Notes: generated by a model from the letters alone, not told the origin. DNA of 64,000 nt from Prolixibacteraceae bacterium (GCA_019720755.1 CP081303.1:2170001-2234000), one strand, 5' to 3'. Positions 10,001-18,932 are shown, numbered from the stretch's first letter. A program made the numbers and translations.

Positions 10001-10310
10001 CGACCAAATGAGAGATAATGATATAGCTCTTTTTATCAATAATTTTAAGAAATCATACAAAGATTTAGAACGACTTGTGGATATTCATAAATTGAATGAT
10101 ACAAGAAAAGACAAAGTAGTAATGATCGATATCATAAACCAAGATGGAGAGGCAAAAAAAGAACATATTGCTGTTTCTGATTTCGACACAAAAAAATATG
10201 AATCTTTTGATTTGGCATTAACGAACCTATTTTCTGAAGAGAACAAAACAGAGATAGACAAACAAATCATGAAACAATTTTTAGTCCGTAAACTACAAGA
10301 GATCTTATAA
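7068..10310 (+). CDS. Large P-loop ATPase of the modification/defence operon
   Basis: A 1080-residue protein with an N-terminal AAA-type ATPase: Walker A LIGSYGTGKSSF near residue 49 and Walker B VVLVIDEYGKF near 141. The remaining 800 residues hold no domain I can name but are acidic/basic mixed and helix-rich, without signal peptide or membrane segment. Size and motif placement recall the large ATPases of other modification-based defence systems (BrxC/PglY of BREX, DptH of Dnd restriction). That is a comparison, not an assignment. It lies between DUF4007 (14-bp overlap) and the DndC-like gene (2-bp gap). Probably the motor or licensing ATPase of the system. Confidence 0.75.
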   Translation: MESNNFSPSINIIRDQEKELTYHVTPNSLRIANSIASQYKSTGHCFNLIGSYGTGKSSFLLALERDLKGEKSYFFNTTNVLDESLTSYYFINIIGGYQSLKTALDNELEIDSTKEPDNTIEQFHLFIKEKNKKGQIVVLVIDEYGKFLEYACNNNTDENIYFIQQVAECVNSNDLDCLMITSMHQNFNQYGAKLSGTSQNEWQKVNGRFIDITFNEPIEQLIYLSSQQVRLLQNSDNSIEKTEKANQVSIDSNLFLNKGTLDIETGRSLYPLDFASTYVLAKALQVYGQNERSLFTFLNKAEEGSLIEYIEKDKRYTLASLYNSLFDQYYSFIISGNNPYKSSWDSIRNALERIQNTGYSNELLLSEIVKTIGLLNIFASAGSRINSPFLTKYIDGYSSNEIMDAINFLEGNNIIRFRELTQKYILFGGTDLDFESELKKAKRKIDTNIQVANHIKSLYSFPYVYAKAISYQQGTPRIFGYDISDEPIDHFDQPQIDGLINLIFCKPKEVATTTLKCKTKKGLPILYGVFTKTKEIKNVIENIEKCRVVKEEHHEDRAAVKELDLMITTYEQELQKLVLENLGSKDSGIKWFVNGKEHKIETSRELNHTLSRICEKAYTETPHFVNELINKHKISTAISTARRYYLNALLKNLNQEDIGFAKDKFPAEKTIYMSLLKNSGIHRYAKDQWIVGKPKQDSNLYRLWCKTEEILDSTKDEKINLSIFYDELSKAPYKLKEGFLNFWIPTFLVLKQDDFALFNDKGYIPFITIEVLDLIHKKPSQFDVKAFSSNGIKLDLLNTYRDLIQKETKGEAKRGVYIDTIRPLIKFCRELPTFTQRSKRMSPSAIGFRNAILNAEDPETAFFEQIPSALGYSGLDLRSENVDLKDYLQQLKDAIRELRECESEMISEVEALLLKTMGFKKGEKFTVYKEQIDQRFSTLDRDLLLPHIKRLVNRLTAPVPKKTDWIKGLFSAVIVKGIDQMRDNDIALFINNFKKSYKDLERLVDIHKLNDTRKDKVVMIDIINQDGEAKKEHIAVSDFDTKKYESFDLALTNLFSEENKTEIDKQIMKQFLVRKLQEIL

Positions 10311-10312
10311 AT

Positions 10313-11482
10313 ATGACACAAGAGGTTAAACATGTCCTAGGAATTAGTGGGGGTAAGGATAGTGCAGCATTGGCACTATACTTAAACCATTTATATAGCA
10401 AGGAGGAGCTTCCTATCACATACTACACATGCGATACAGGAAGAGAGCTTGACGAAACCTATGTTTTAATTAGTCAACTTGAGACAGAACTTCAAAGCGA
10501 AATAGTAAAGTACCAGAGTGAAGATTATAAAAGTGCCAATGAAGACAATCCTTTTGATTTCTTTTGGAGAAAATATGGTGGATATTTGCCTTCACAAACA
10601 GCAAGATGGTGTACAAATACCATGAAATTAGCTCCCTTCGAAAAAGCGATCGGCGATACACCAACCATTTCATATGTTGGGATTAGAGGAGATGAAGACA
10701 GAGAGGGTTACATATCAACCAAATCAAATATTCAATCCATATTCCCATTTCGTCGTAATATTTGGAGTGTAGATGTCATTCGTAAGATTTTAAACAACAA
10801 TTTAATCGAAGAACTAGTAGGGTATTATCAAGAACAACTCGAAGAGAATATGCTTGATAAAGCAATTGAAATATTGCGTACACCTCTCTCTCCAAGGTTA
10901 AAATTGGAAAAAAAACTTAATCTTCTTCTCGACTTAGATGTCATTGCATTCAATCATGTCGTATTCACTTGGTTGAAAACAACAGACTATCCTGTTGGCA
11001 AGTTGGATTATTTCCCGCTTATTGATAATGAAGAAATTATCAAACGTGCAGATGTATTTCAGATTATCGAAGATAGTGATGTAGATCTACCTAGTTACTA
11101 CCTTCCTTTAGAGTATGAAGTCGATGGGGAGAAAGGTAAATATTTTCGTAGCCGTTCTGGATGTTTCTTCTGTTTCTACCAGCAAAAGATCGAATGGGTA
11201 TGGCTATTAGAACAACACCCCCACCTCTTTAAGGAGGCGATGAAATACGAAAAAGATGGCTACTCTTGGATACAAGGGGAAAGCCTTGAAATGTTATCTC
11301 GTCCAGAAAGAGTCGAAGGAATAAAACGAGAACATCTAAAACGTATGAAACGAAAGTACCAAAACTTACAAACCAAAGTAAGCTGGCAAGACGATGTAAT
11401 GGGGGTCAAAAAAAATGGAGAAGATTGGCTTGATGAGCTTCTCGATGCAGAAGGTGATGGATGTGCAAGCTGCTTCATTTAA
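10313..11482 (+). CDS. DndC-like PP-loop sulfurtransferase (PAPS-reductase family)
   Basis: A 389-residue member of the phosphoadenosine-phosphosulfate reductase/ATP-pyrophosphatase superfamily. The PP-loop SGGKDSAAL is at residues 12-20. Cysteines at 40 and 100 (WCT), the pair C284xxC287 and a C-terminal C384xxC387 are candidate Fe-S or sulfur-relay ligands, as in DndC, which adenylates DNA phosphate before sulfur insertion. It is shorter than typical DndC proteins. Metabolic CysH is less likely: cysteine-biosynthesis neighbours are absent, and the gene sits 2 bp after a large defence-type ATPase. Last gene of the operon, followed by a hairpin. Exact substrate (DNA backbone versus another nucleic-acid target) is inferred. 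Confidence 0.75.
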   Translation: MTQEVKHVLGISGGKDSAALALYLNHLYSKEELPITYYTCDTGRELDETYVLISQLETELQSEIVKYQSEDYKSANEDNPFDFFWRKYGGYLPSQTARWCTNTMKLAPFEKAIGDTPTISYVGIRGDEDREGYISTKSNIQSIFPFRRNIWSVDVIRKILNNNLIEELVGYYQEQLEENMLDKAIEILRTPLSPRLKLEKKLNLLLDLDVIAFNHVVFTWLKTTDYPVGKLDYFPLIDNEEIIKRADVFQIIEDSDVDLPSYYLPLEYEVDGEKGKYFRSRSGCFFCFYQQKIEWVWLLEQHPHLFKEAMKYEKDGYSWIQGESLEMLSRPERVEGIKREHLKRMKRKYQNLQTKVSWQDDVMGVKKNGEDWLDELLDAEGDGCASCFI

Positions 11483-11493
11483 AAATGTAATTC

Positions 11494-11528
11494 AAAATTT
11501 CCGTAAACATATAAATTACGGAAATTTT
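11494..11528 (+). terminator. Hairpin after the DndC-like gene
   Basis: A perfect 13-bp stem AAAATTTCCGTAA/TTACGGAAATTTT with a 9-nt loop starts 12 bp after the stop codon. The arms end in A and T runs, so it can serve either strand. It is the likely end of the plus-strand operon. Confidence 0.7.
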
Positions 11529-11829
11529 AATTGCTATTGTTTTATGAGTTTCTCCACATTTCTGAAATATCTTTCAATATCTGAAACTTTAACAGTTTAT
11601 ACCTCTCCTCACAAAAAGATATTTGACACTTTTCCGAATCAAAATTATCTTGTAATTTATTTGGAATAAAATGGCCTAAAAATATTGAATTTCCTTACAT
11701 TGATTGTATCTTTTATAGATTATATTTTTAGTATTTTATATTACAGAACAAAACACAAAGACACATTATATGTTAAGGATTAAATTTTATAATTCAATAA
11801 AAGGGATCAAAATATTGTTTAGCAACAAA

Positions 11830-11872
11830 ATTGTCGTTGAGCTCTTTATAAAAACAAAAAGTTCAACGATAA
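11830..11872 (-). terminator. Hairpin after the minus-strand defence operon
   Basis: Arms ATTGTCGTTGA (11830-11840) and TCAACGATAAT (11862-11872) pair with one mismatch. On the minus strand the stem follows the last stop codon by 8 nt and is followed by TTTTGTTGC. The convergent operons thus each end in a hairpin. Confidence 0.55.
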
Positions 11873-11880
11873 TTAAAAAA

Positions 11881-12417
11881 TCACTCTTCAGGTAAAGGCA
11901 TAAAATTAAGAATCATATTCAAATAATTAACCTTGTCATTCAAGAATGACTTATTCTCATCATACATATCTTGAAGACGGATAAAACCAGCATTAGCATA
12001 CGCCTCCATATCTTGACGTAAAGAAGTTACAGCACTGGTTATTCCTTTCTCATCTTGATTATCAAGATCTATAAAATCAATATCGCTTGTTGCAATTAAA
12101 GCCATAAACATATACTTCTGGATAATAGTATAGTTTTTTCTATCAAGGCTTTTGCCTCTTTTACCCCAATTTTTAATCTCATGACTAAAATTTATTTTTT
12201 CATCATCTTTCTGAAGTGGCACTTTATCCTTGGCATAATATCCTAAAAAGAAAGCATATATGTACAACTCATAATTCGTAACAAAAAGCTTACCAGACAT
12301 TTCCTTGTTCTCTTCTGTACCTGTCATCTTAAACGCAAGTTTTTTGAAGAGAGTATCTTGATATATTTTATTATAATTGGGTTTTTTCGAAGCCCACATT
12401 GAAAAAAGTGTATCCAT
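11881..12417 (-). CDS. Small unrecognised protein of the DndD-like operon
   Basis: About 178 residues, charged and helical, no signal peptide or membrane segment. I do not recognise the family. A stretch NYELYIYAFFLGYYAKDK in the first third is the most characteristic feature and loosely recalls small dnd-associated proteins, but I would not assign it. I prefer the ATG at 12417, 4 bp after the stop of the DndD-like gene, because the other gaps in this operon are also 3-4 bp. An in-frame ATG at 12447 would overlap that gene by 26 bp. Last gene of the operon, 8 bp before a hairpin. Confidence 0.65.
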   Translation of the reverse strand: MDTLFSMWASKKPNYNKIYQDTLFKKLAFKMTGTEENKEMSGKLFVTNYELYIYAFFLGYYAKDKVPLQKDDEKINFSHEIKNWGKRGKSLDRKNYTIIQKYMFMALIATSDIDFIDLDNQDEKGITSAVTSLRQDMEAYANAGFIRLQDMYDENKSFLNDKVNYLNMILNFMPLPEE

Positions 12418-12421
12418 TATA

Positions 12422-14602
12422 TTATAGCTTAACGATGATTGATTCAACAGTATTTAACACGGTATGATCTATGCTTTCATCAAGTTTAACCCAATAAGCT
12501 GTATCAGCATTTACATCTTTAAAATCTTCGTCTATTCGATATGTATTCCCTGATTTTACAATATAGTTTTTCATCAAAACGATAGATTGTTCAAAATTTT
12601 CTTTTGCTAAAGAGAAGAACTCAATAGATTTTGCATGATCAAACTCTGAAATAGGAGCGTCAAAGATCATAGGAAGGCTATCTCCCTGCTTTTTAGTCGA
12701 AAGAGCTTAGATCGCCATAAGGATTGACAAATTAACTGCCGTCTGGGTCGAACTACTCAAAGAGTGTGTAATATCCATATCAGAACCTTTATCCACTGTC
12801 TGGATTCTTATCGACTCATCATATTTCGATTTCGTTATCTTTATCTGACCCGTATACCCACTACTAGCAAGTCCAAATGAAGAATAATATTTATTAGCTT
12901 GATTTTGTAGATTTTCAAGGAACTGGTTAAATTTTTGCTCTTTAACATCAAAAGTAATCTCTTTCAAATCTCTAAGAATCTGATGTTTTAAGTTCTCGTC
13001 GCTTGTAAGATCTTCACGATTAATTTTGCCTAATAGCGACTCTGCATCCTCAAGAGATTTTTTACTATCATTGATTTTCTGCTTTTTATCTCTTATCTTC
13101 TTTTCAATACGTGGCAATTCGATCTTATATTGACGAAGACTTGTTGCTGCATCCATTAACCCTTCTTCTCCAACAAGACTCTTGCTTAGTAGTTTCTCTT
13201 TATCACCGTTTAAGATGTCTAATTTATCTCTAAGGTCTGATATCTCGTTCGAAAGCCGAGACAACATATCATTATTAAATTGTATCTCCTCAAAAAGTGA
13301 TTCAACACTTTTTCGTTTCGGTAGAAACTCTTTTTTTAGATCTGTCAACTCTTCAATAAATTCATTTTTAAAAGCAGGGACCTCCTCTTCTTCTTCCTTC
13401 TCAATCGAATAGTGATTGATAAACTCTTGAAGTCGTGCATTCATAAATTCATATGCCTCTGACCCTTTAGGAGCAGTCCTATTACAGACTTTGCAAACCT
13501 CTTCATTTAGCATCTCCTCCATATGCTCTTGGGTAGGTGCACCAATAGGCAAAGGAGTATCAGATTTTGTCATCTCTGCAATTAAATCTCTTTTCCCTTT
13601 TTCTTCTCCTAATTTAATATCATGCTCTTTTGTTAGCTTTCTTTTTTTACGCTGTAGACTTGCCACTTTTTTCTCGAAATCTAGTTCAATCGGAGCAAAA
13701 TTTACAAGTATCCACTTCTCATCAAAAAGCTTAACAATATAATCTTCTTTTAGTCTCAAATTAGTCTGCTTATCTCTAAGCTCTTCCTCGAGGACAGTAA
13801 TTTTCTGATTTAAATTAGCAAGCTTAGGTCCCAATTCGATAGAGTCTAAATTATCCTCCATCAACTTTTCAATATTATACTTTTCAGAAACAAGTCCTTT
13901 GAGGTCTTGTTCTGCTCTATTTTTCTCTAACTGGGCCTTATCTCTAGCTTTAATTGCTCTTTCATATTTGTTTTGCTCTTTACGAGTATTCTTAATCTTT
14001 TTATCAAGCATTTTTTGGTTATCATTAAATGCCTTCTTTGCAATCTCAACATATGCATCTAGAGAACGGAAATTAGACAAAGCATTCACCAGGTTCTTCA
14101 ACGCATCCTTATTCGTTTTAGGATCAAAAATATTCAGAGATCTTTCTCCTTTAAAAAGGGAGTATTTACGTAAAATCGGAGGAAATAATTCATCTATTAA
14201 GTCTTGTCCGTCAACAATATTTCTTTCACCTGAAATTCTTTCTTCTACAGTACCTTTACACTCTACCTTAGATAAGACAAGATTATTACCAGGTGCATCA
14301 ATACTTACCTCAAAATAACGTCTAATAGAAAACTTTTTCTGATCTTTCTCACACTCTATAAGAACAGATACATCAAAACATCTTTTTAGATCTATCGCCT
14401 TCTTCGAGATTAAGTTTTCAAGATGAAACCTCTGACCTTCTTGGGCAAGAGATCCTGTAAAAAGCCAAAGAATAGCATCAAACAACTTACTTTTTCCATG
14501 TGAATTTGCAGCAACAACAACATTAAGACCTTTTGTAAACTCAAAAGTTTTAGTGTCATAGTAGCATTGAAAATTTTGAATTTCAATTTTATTTATGATC
14601 AT
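12422..14602 (-). pseudogene. DndD-like SMC ATPase interrupted by one in-frame TAA
   Basis: The frame encodes 631 residues, then TAA at 12707-12709, then 94 more codons in the same frame to the stop at 12422 (about 726 codons in all). Visible parts: Walker A-like AANSHGKSK at residues 31-39, long coiled coils, a Rad50-hook-like CKVC near 370, and an ABC-signature-like SLSSSTQT just before the TAA. After it come GDSLPMIFDAP (Walker B) and the D-loop. The stop therefore separates the signature motif from Walker B and should abolish ATPase activity unless read through. Architecture matches DndD, the ATPase partner of DndC. Flanking spacing (4 bp to the 91-residue gene) is intact. A sequencing error or recent nonsense mutation are both possible. 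Confidence 0.8.
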
Positions 14603-14606
14603 AATA

Positions 14607-14882
14607 CTAGCTGTTTAATTCTCTCAAAAGGTTACTAACTGCATCATCAACTCCTCGTTTATTAATCTCTACACTTCTCACCAACAACTTTACTGCGTTG
14701 ATAATTGGTATATCAGGATGATTCGCATTTAATCTACCCTCTATGTAGGTAAATGAATCCAATCCTTGAGAAGATGCATTAAGATCTTCTCTATTCTTAT
14801 CGTCTTTAACGATAATATTATAATTTGCTTTAATGAGAGGATGTCCCATTAAACTTACAAAAATTTCGTCGTGTTTAGCCAT
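14607..14882 (-). CDS. 91-residue modification-system-associated small protein
   Basis: A soluble 91-residue protein with no cysteine and no recognisable motif. It is placed 3 bp after the helicase gene and 4 bp before the DndD-like gene, so it is tightly embedded in the operon. Its size and place fit the small accessory proteins often seen in DndC/DndD-type modification loci (as DndE is in classical Dnd), but the sequence is not one I can match to DndE. It could be a DNA-binding or assembly factor. That is inference from position only. Confidence 0.65.
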   Translation of the reverse strand: MAKHDEIFVSLMGHPLIKANYNIIVKDDKNREDLNASSQGLDSFTYIEGRLNANHPDIPIINAVKLLVRSVEINKRGVDDAVSNLLRELNS

Positions 14883-14885
14883 TGT

Positions 14886-17132
14886 TTATTTATCTTGAAT
14901 ATTTTCTTCTACAGTAAATAGGTTTATTTTAAAATGTGTACACACTTCTTTTAATTCATTAAAAGTGTGAAATTTATTCCGAGCCAAGAAAGAAAAATTG
15001 ACAACTCTTTCTAATTCAGATTTAACTAGACTCTGTTGCATTGGAAACGTCGCATCAGAATGGTCTGTACATTCAGGAACAACAATTAGATCATGGATAA
15101 TAGCTATATGTTTGTCTTTATGTGTCCGAAGAACACGCCCCCTTCGCTGTACAAACTGTTTTGGATTTCCCGTACTTGCACAGAAAAATGCGAGCTCTGT
15201 TCTTGGTACGTCTACACCTTCATCAAGACATTTCATTGAAGTAAGAACATCAATCTTTCCTTCCCCAAAATCCTTGAGAGTAGATTCTCTATTTTTAGTA
15301 TCTGCCGTAAACTGATGTACAATAATATTTTTATTAATTGAACTAACAATCTTTGTATATTGATTTAGAAGTTTCAACTCTTCCATACTGTCATAACACT
15401 CATTCACGTCATTGTCACTATGAACTTCATACCCTTCGGGAACATAGACTAAAGAATATTTTAAGGAGTTACGTTTGCTGTATTCCTCTCTAGAAATCCT
15501 TTCAAACATTACTTTTTTATTCTCAGCCTTATGGATAATACGTTTCCTTTTAAGAAGTAGCATATCAACCACAGGATCCTTCTTAAATTTTCCAGTAGAT
15601 CCATCAAAAAACTTATATAATTTTGTTGAAATTTCGGCATATTCTGAAAGCTCTTCTGAAGTTAAATAGACAACATGTGGAAAATAATCATATTGACATA
15701 ACACGTCATTTTCAATTGCAGCCTTCATATCATATGAAAATGTATAGGGGGGATTAGATTCAAAAAACTCATTAATTTTTTTATTTCCTATCTCGTCATA
15801 TTGACGATGTAGCGTTGCTGAAAGTGCGATACGATTCTGTATCTTAATACCAGAAAGAGACGTTAAAAACTGAGCAGAACCCATATTGTGAGCTTCATCA
15901 GCAATAAGCAAATCATTTTTAGAAAAAACATGATGAAAATTCTTGAATTTTTTACTTAAAAATGACTTATATGTTGTTATAATTACAAATGAGTGACTTG
16001 GATCAAGACGCCTTTGTAGAGAAAGCTTTGATAATTTTGGCATCCAATTTTCACCACTACAAACTTTAATAATATTTTTAAAATTAAACTGCTTACACTC
16101 CTTTTCCCATTGTTGTATTAATGCAATAGAAGGCACAAAAATGAGAGCTTGATATTTTTGATTAATTTGATATTCATTCAGCAAACAGTTTAAAGCAGTA
16201 ATTGTCTTTCCAGTTCCTGTGGCCATAGCAAAAACACCTTTTTTATCATTCTTGCACCATGCTTCATATGCCTCTTTTTGATACACTCTAGGGCCTTGTG
16301 GAAATGGAAATCTAGGAGATGTTTGATAAATTGCTATCGTCTCATTTAGTTGATCGAACTTATTCTCTAATAAATGGTCATTTTCTACTTCACTATAAAA
16401 TTCTTTTAATAGTGATTGCTCCTCAATCATCAATTCTTCCAGAGTCATTTTGCTTGCTCCATCGACAATAGCCTCCTGAACACTTTCTGGATCTAGGTAT
16501 TCTAAAGTCTCATCCATTTCACCAAACACTTCATCAAAATACTCTTGTGTCTCAACCACAGAGTTCGCATCCACTTTGCTATTCCAACTTTGCTTAACTG
16601 AGACCTCCTCAATATTTCCTAATATTCCTTGTGCAGTAAAATTACATGATCCTTTAAAAGCAACTTTATCATTGCCATCACTAAAAACTCCAGATTTCAC
16701 ATGCATGATCCCCTTTGTGTATTTTGGACGGACAATCTTTATATTTAATCTATCGTTTGCAATCATCCATGAAAGACAATTAAGGGTATGCTTACCAGGA
16801 TGAGAAAGAGATCTTAGATCGTCTATAATTGTAAGAATACTTCTCGATTTTAAGCTTTTGTCGGCAAAACCATCTATAATAGCGCCCTTATCATCAGAAG
16901 ACAACACATCATTGATAACCATTCGCATTTTACCACCTTCTATTAAAAAAGGAACAAACCCTAAAGCCAAAGCATTCAAAGCTGTTGAGGAGAAATATCC
17001 CAAAAGAAGGTCCAATGATTTGGATACTCCAAAAGCATCAACAAAAAAATGGACAGGTGCATAATATCGGTTAGATCGATACTCACAAGTAGCTGGATAT
17101 GTAATATTTTTTAAACTCTTCATTATATTCAA
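14886..17132 (-). CDS. PLD-nuclease/SF2-helicase fusion, restriction-type
   Basis: 748 residues. The N-terminal part is phospholipase-D-like: an HVKSGVF motif (H144, K146) followed by KGSCNFT, as in PLD-family nucleases. Then a superfamily 2 helicase: Walker A ATGTGKT near residue 304, DEAH box ADEAHNMGS near 411 and motif VI QRRGRVLR near 664. Nuclease-helicase fusions of this type are known as restriction components of DNA phosphorothioation systems and related defence loci. First gene of the minus-strand operon. The ATG at 17132 gives a start consistent with the conserved PLD domain; a second ATG is three codons in. It is the likely effector that cuts unmodified DNA, which is inferred. Confidence 0.8.
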   Translation of the reverse strand: MNIMKSLKNITYPATCEYRSNRYYAPVHFFVDAFGVSKSLDLLLGYFSSTALNALALGFVPFLIEGGKMRMVINDVLSSDDKGAIIDGFADKSLKSRSILTIIDDLRSLSHPGKHTLNCLSWMIANDRLNIKIVRPKYTKGIMHVKSGVFSDGNDKVAFKGSCNFTAQGILGNIEEVSVKQSWNSKVDANSVVETQEYFDEVFGEMDETLEYLDPESVQEAIVDGASKMTLEELMIEEQSLLKEFYSEVENDHLLENKFDQLNETIAIYQTSPRFPFPQGPRVYQKEAYEAWCKNDKKGVFAMATGTGKTITALNCLLNEYQINQKYQALIFVPSIALIQQWEKECKQFNFKNIIKVCSGENWMPKLSKLSLQRRLDPSHSFVIITTYKSFLSKKFKNFHHVFSKNDLLIADEAHNMGSAQFLTSLSGIKIQNRIALSATLHRQYDEIGNKKINEFFESNPPYTFSYDMKAAIENDVLCQYDYFPHVVYLTSEELSEYAEISTKLYKFFDGSTGKFKKDPVVDMLLLKRKRIIHKAENKKVMFERISREEYSKRNSLKYSLVYVPEGYEVHSDNDVNECYDSMEELKLLNQYTKIVSSINKNIIVHQFTADTKNRESTLKDFGEGKIDVLTSMKCLDEGVDVPRTELAFFCASTGNPKQFVQRRGRVLRTHKDKHIAIIHDLIVVPECTDHSDATFPMQQSLVKSELERVVNFSFLARNKFHTFNELKEVCTHFKINLFTVEENIQDK

Positions 17133-17493
17133 ACAATTTTCTTTTAATTAATAGACCAAATTAATTACAGAACCTACTCTTAGTGCCTAAACCTAGTAAA
17201 TGGAACAATAAAATAAGCTTATTTCTAGAATAACAGCTACTTAATTAAATCTCTAATAGCGTCTACCTGAAAAAGACACACTAATATAAATTCTTATATT
17301 TAAAAATACACCAAAATCGTATGTTAAATAAATAAAACTACACATACATGATTTATAAATTAGAAGCATTATTAATAAATACAATAATAAGCTACTAGAT
17401 ATACGGCACAATAGTATTATTCTATTGTGCATTCTATCCACACAAAAAAAATCTTGTTACGATAACTCTTTATTTTATATTTTTGTACAACAG
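17133..17493. other. AT-rich upstream region of the minus-strand operon
   Basis: About 360 bp without a supportable gene, between the helicase start and the IS3 insertion. It must contain the promoter of the minus-strand operon, but no motif is clear enough to mark. Confidence 0.45.
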
Positions 17494-17526
17494 GAGTGGA
17501 TATGCAACAAAATATCGGACAATTAA

Positions 17527-18351
17527 TTAAGCCACATTAAAATATTTCTGTTTCCCAAATTCGAGAGGAGTCAAATAACCAAGTGTTGCATGTCTTCTCT
17601 GTCTATTGTACCAAATTTCGATGAATTCAATTATGTCTATCTTAGCTTGGAAATGAGAGTGGTAGTGTTTATGATCAATCATTTCTGATTTGATAATTTT
17701 AAAGAAACTTTCTGCAACTGCATTATCCCAGCAGTTTCCTTTTCTGCTCATACTTTGTTTTATTCGATCTTTAACTAACTCATCTCGGAATACTTTTGCT
17801 GTATATTGTACACCTCTGTCGGAATGAAAAATCATACCTGGCTTGTTATCACGGTTTATTTTAGCCATCCTCCATGCTTTAATGATTGTACACTCCGTGG
17901 TCATATTATCTGAAAGAGACCATCCTATTACTTTTCGATCAAAAAGGTCTATTACCGTTGTTAAATAAAGCCACCCTTGGTCTGTTGGAACATAAGTTAT
18001 ATCAGAGACCCAAACTTTTGATGGTTCGTCAGGTGAAAACTTTCGATCCAAGTGGTTGTCTGATATTATATTTGAATGATTAGAATCAGTTGTTTGTACC
18101 TTATATTTCTTATTTACAATACTTTTAATGGATTCTTTTTTCATTATTCTAGCAACTCTATTTCTTGAAGTAACAACGCCTTGTACTCTTAATTCTGCTG
18201 TAATTTTATGACTGCCATATCGGTATTTAGATTGTTCGTATATTTCTCGAATACGAATAGTATCCTCCTTTATAGCAATGGATCTAGGAGCTTCTTCTCT
18301 TGATAACCAATCATAAAAACCACTTCGACTCACTTGCATAACACGGCACAT
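17527..18351 (-). CDS. IS3-family transposase OrfB (DDE integrase)
   Basis: 274 residues from the internal ATG. HTH_21 and rve integrase domains are visible: WVSDITYVPT with the first catalytic Asp, IFHSDRGVQY with the second, and GNCWDNAVAESFF with the Glu. In IS3 elements OrfB is made mainly as an OrfAB fusion by -1 frameshifting. The OrfB frame is open upstream of this ATG and overlaps the end of orfA, and orfA has an A6G slippery run (minus strand, about 18432-18438). The protein is identical to that of copy 2. All DDE residues are present, so the enzyme should be functional. Confidence 0.93.
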   Translation of the reverse strand: MCRVMQVSRSGFYDWLSREEAPRSIAIKEDTIRIREIYEQSKYRYGSHKITAELRVQGVVTSRNRVARIMKKESIKSIVNKKYKVQTTDSNHSNIISDNHLDRKFSPDEPSKVWVSDITYVPTDQGWLYLTTVIDLFDRKVIGWSLSDNMTTECTIIKAWRMAKINRDNKPGMIFHSDRGVQYTAKVFRDELVKDRIKQSMSRKGNCWDNAVAESFFKIIKSEMIDHKHYHSHFQAKIDIIEFIEIWYNRQRRHATLGYLTPLEFGKQKYFNVA

Positions 18352-18383
18352 ATCCTCGACAGTAAATTCGTTGTTAAACGTTG

Positions 18384-18701
18384 CTATAAATTCATATTTG
18401 TGCTGTCGCTCTTGGAGAATATGCTCACTGCCTTTTTTAATATATCTCGCTCTATTTGTGTTTTACGAAGTTCTGCCTTTAGTTCAGTAATTTCTTCTTG
18501 TTCAGCAGTACGAACAGGATTACCGTTCCCCTTAAAACTATTCTCTTTGAATTGAGTCTGCTCACTAACCCATCGATATACCATTCTTCTATCAAGGTCC
18601 ATATCCGAAGCAACCTCACTTGTTGATTTGCCACTAAGACAGAGGTTAACAACCATTGTCTTGAATTCTTTGTCGTAACGTTTTCTTTTTTTTATTGTCA
18701 T
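18384..18701 (-). CDS. IS3-family OrfA (HTH protein)
   Basis: 105 residues: an N-terminal HTH (KEFKTMVVNLCLSGKSTSEV) followed by a leucine-zipper-like coiled coil (EEITELKAELRKTQIERDIL), as usual for IS3 OrfA. It binds the element ends. The AAAAAAG run in the KKA codons near its end is the expected site of the -1 frameshift that produces OrfAB. Identical to the OrfA of copy 2. Confidence 0.92.
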   Translation of the reverse strand: MTIKKRKRYDKEFKTMVVNLCLSGKSTSEVASDMDLDRRMVYRWVSEQTQFKENSFKGNGNPVRTAEQEEITELKAELRKTQIERDILKKAVSIFSKSDSTNMNL

Positions 18702-18932
18702 GTTGTAAAGATAAGTGCTTTATCTAATTGTCCGAACAAATGTAGCACATCCAGAGAAACTCGCACATCATCAATATCGTATCTCCATAGATCAACCTAA
18801 ACCATAAGGTCAAGAGGAAAGTACAAGTGGTGAGATAATTTATTTGCATAATTGTTAAAAGACATAGTTGTCTGTTAATATTATACTATTTTCTATATTT
18901 ACAGTATATAGAACAACAAGTACTACATATCC

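Larger units (their letters stand above)
17497..18753 (-). mobile_element. IS3-family insertion sequence, copy 1 (1257 bp)
   Basis: Ends are defined by comparison with the second copy at 62423-63679. The element starts TGGATATGC and ends GCACATCCA. The termini form imperfect inverted repeats sharing the block TCGGACAATTA. A 3-bp target duplication GAG flanks it (17494-17496 and 18754-18756), as expected for IS3. Contains orfA and orfB. Both genes are intact, so the element is probably active. Confidence 0.92.

Noticed and set aside
10313-11482. Metabolic PAPS reductase (CysH) as identity of the PP-loop gene
   Set aside because: No sulfate-assimilation genes adjoin it, it has extra CxxC pairs, and it is 2 bp from a defence-type ATPase; a metabolic role is not excluded but less likely.
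13182-14318. Long plus-strand frames opposite the DndD-like gene
   Set aside because: Serine-rich shadows of a coiled-coil gene on the minus strand.
6176-17132. BREX as identity of the island
   Set aside because: No PglX-type methyltransferase, PglZ-type phosphatase or BrxL/Lon-like gene is present.
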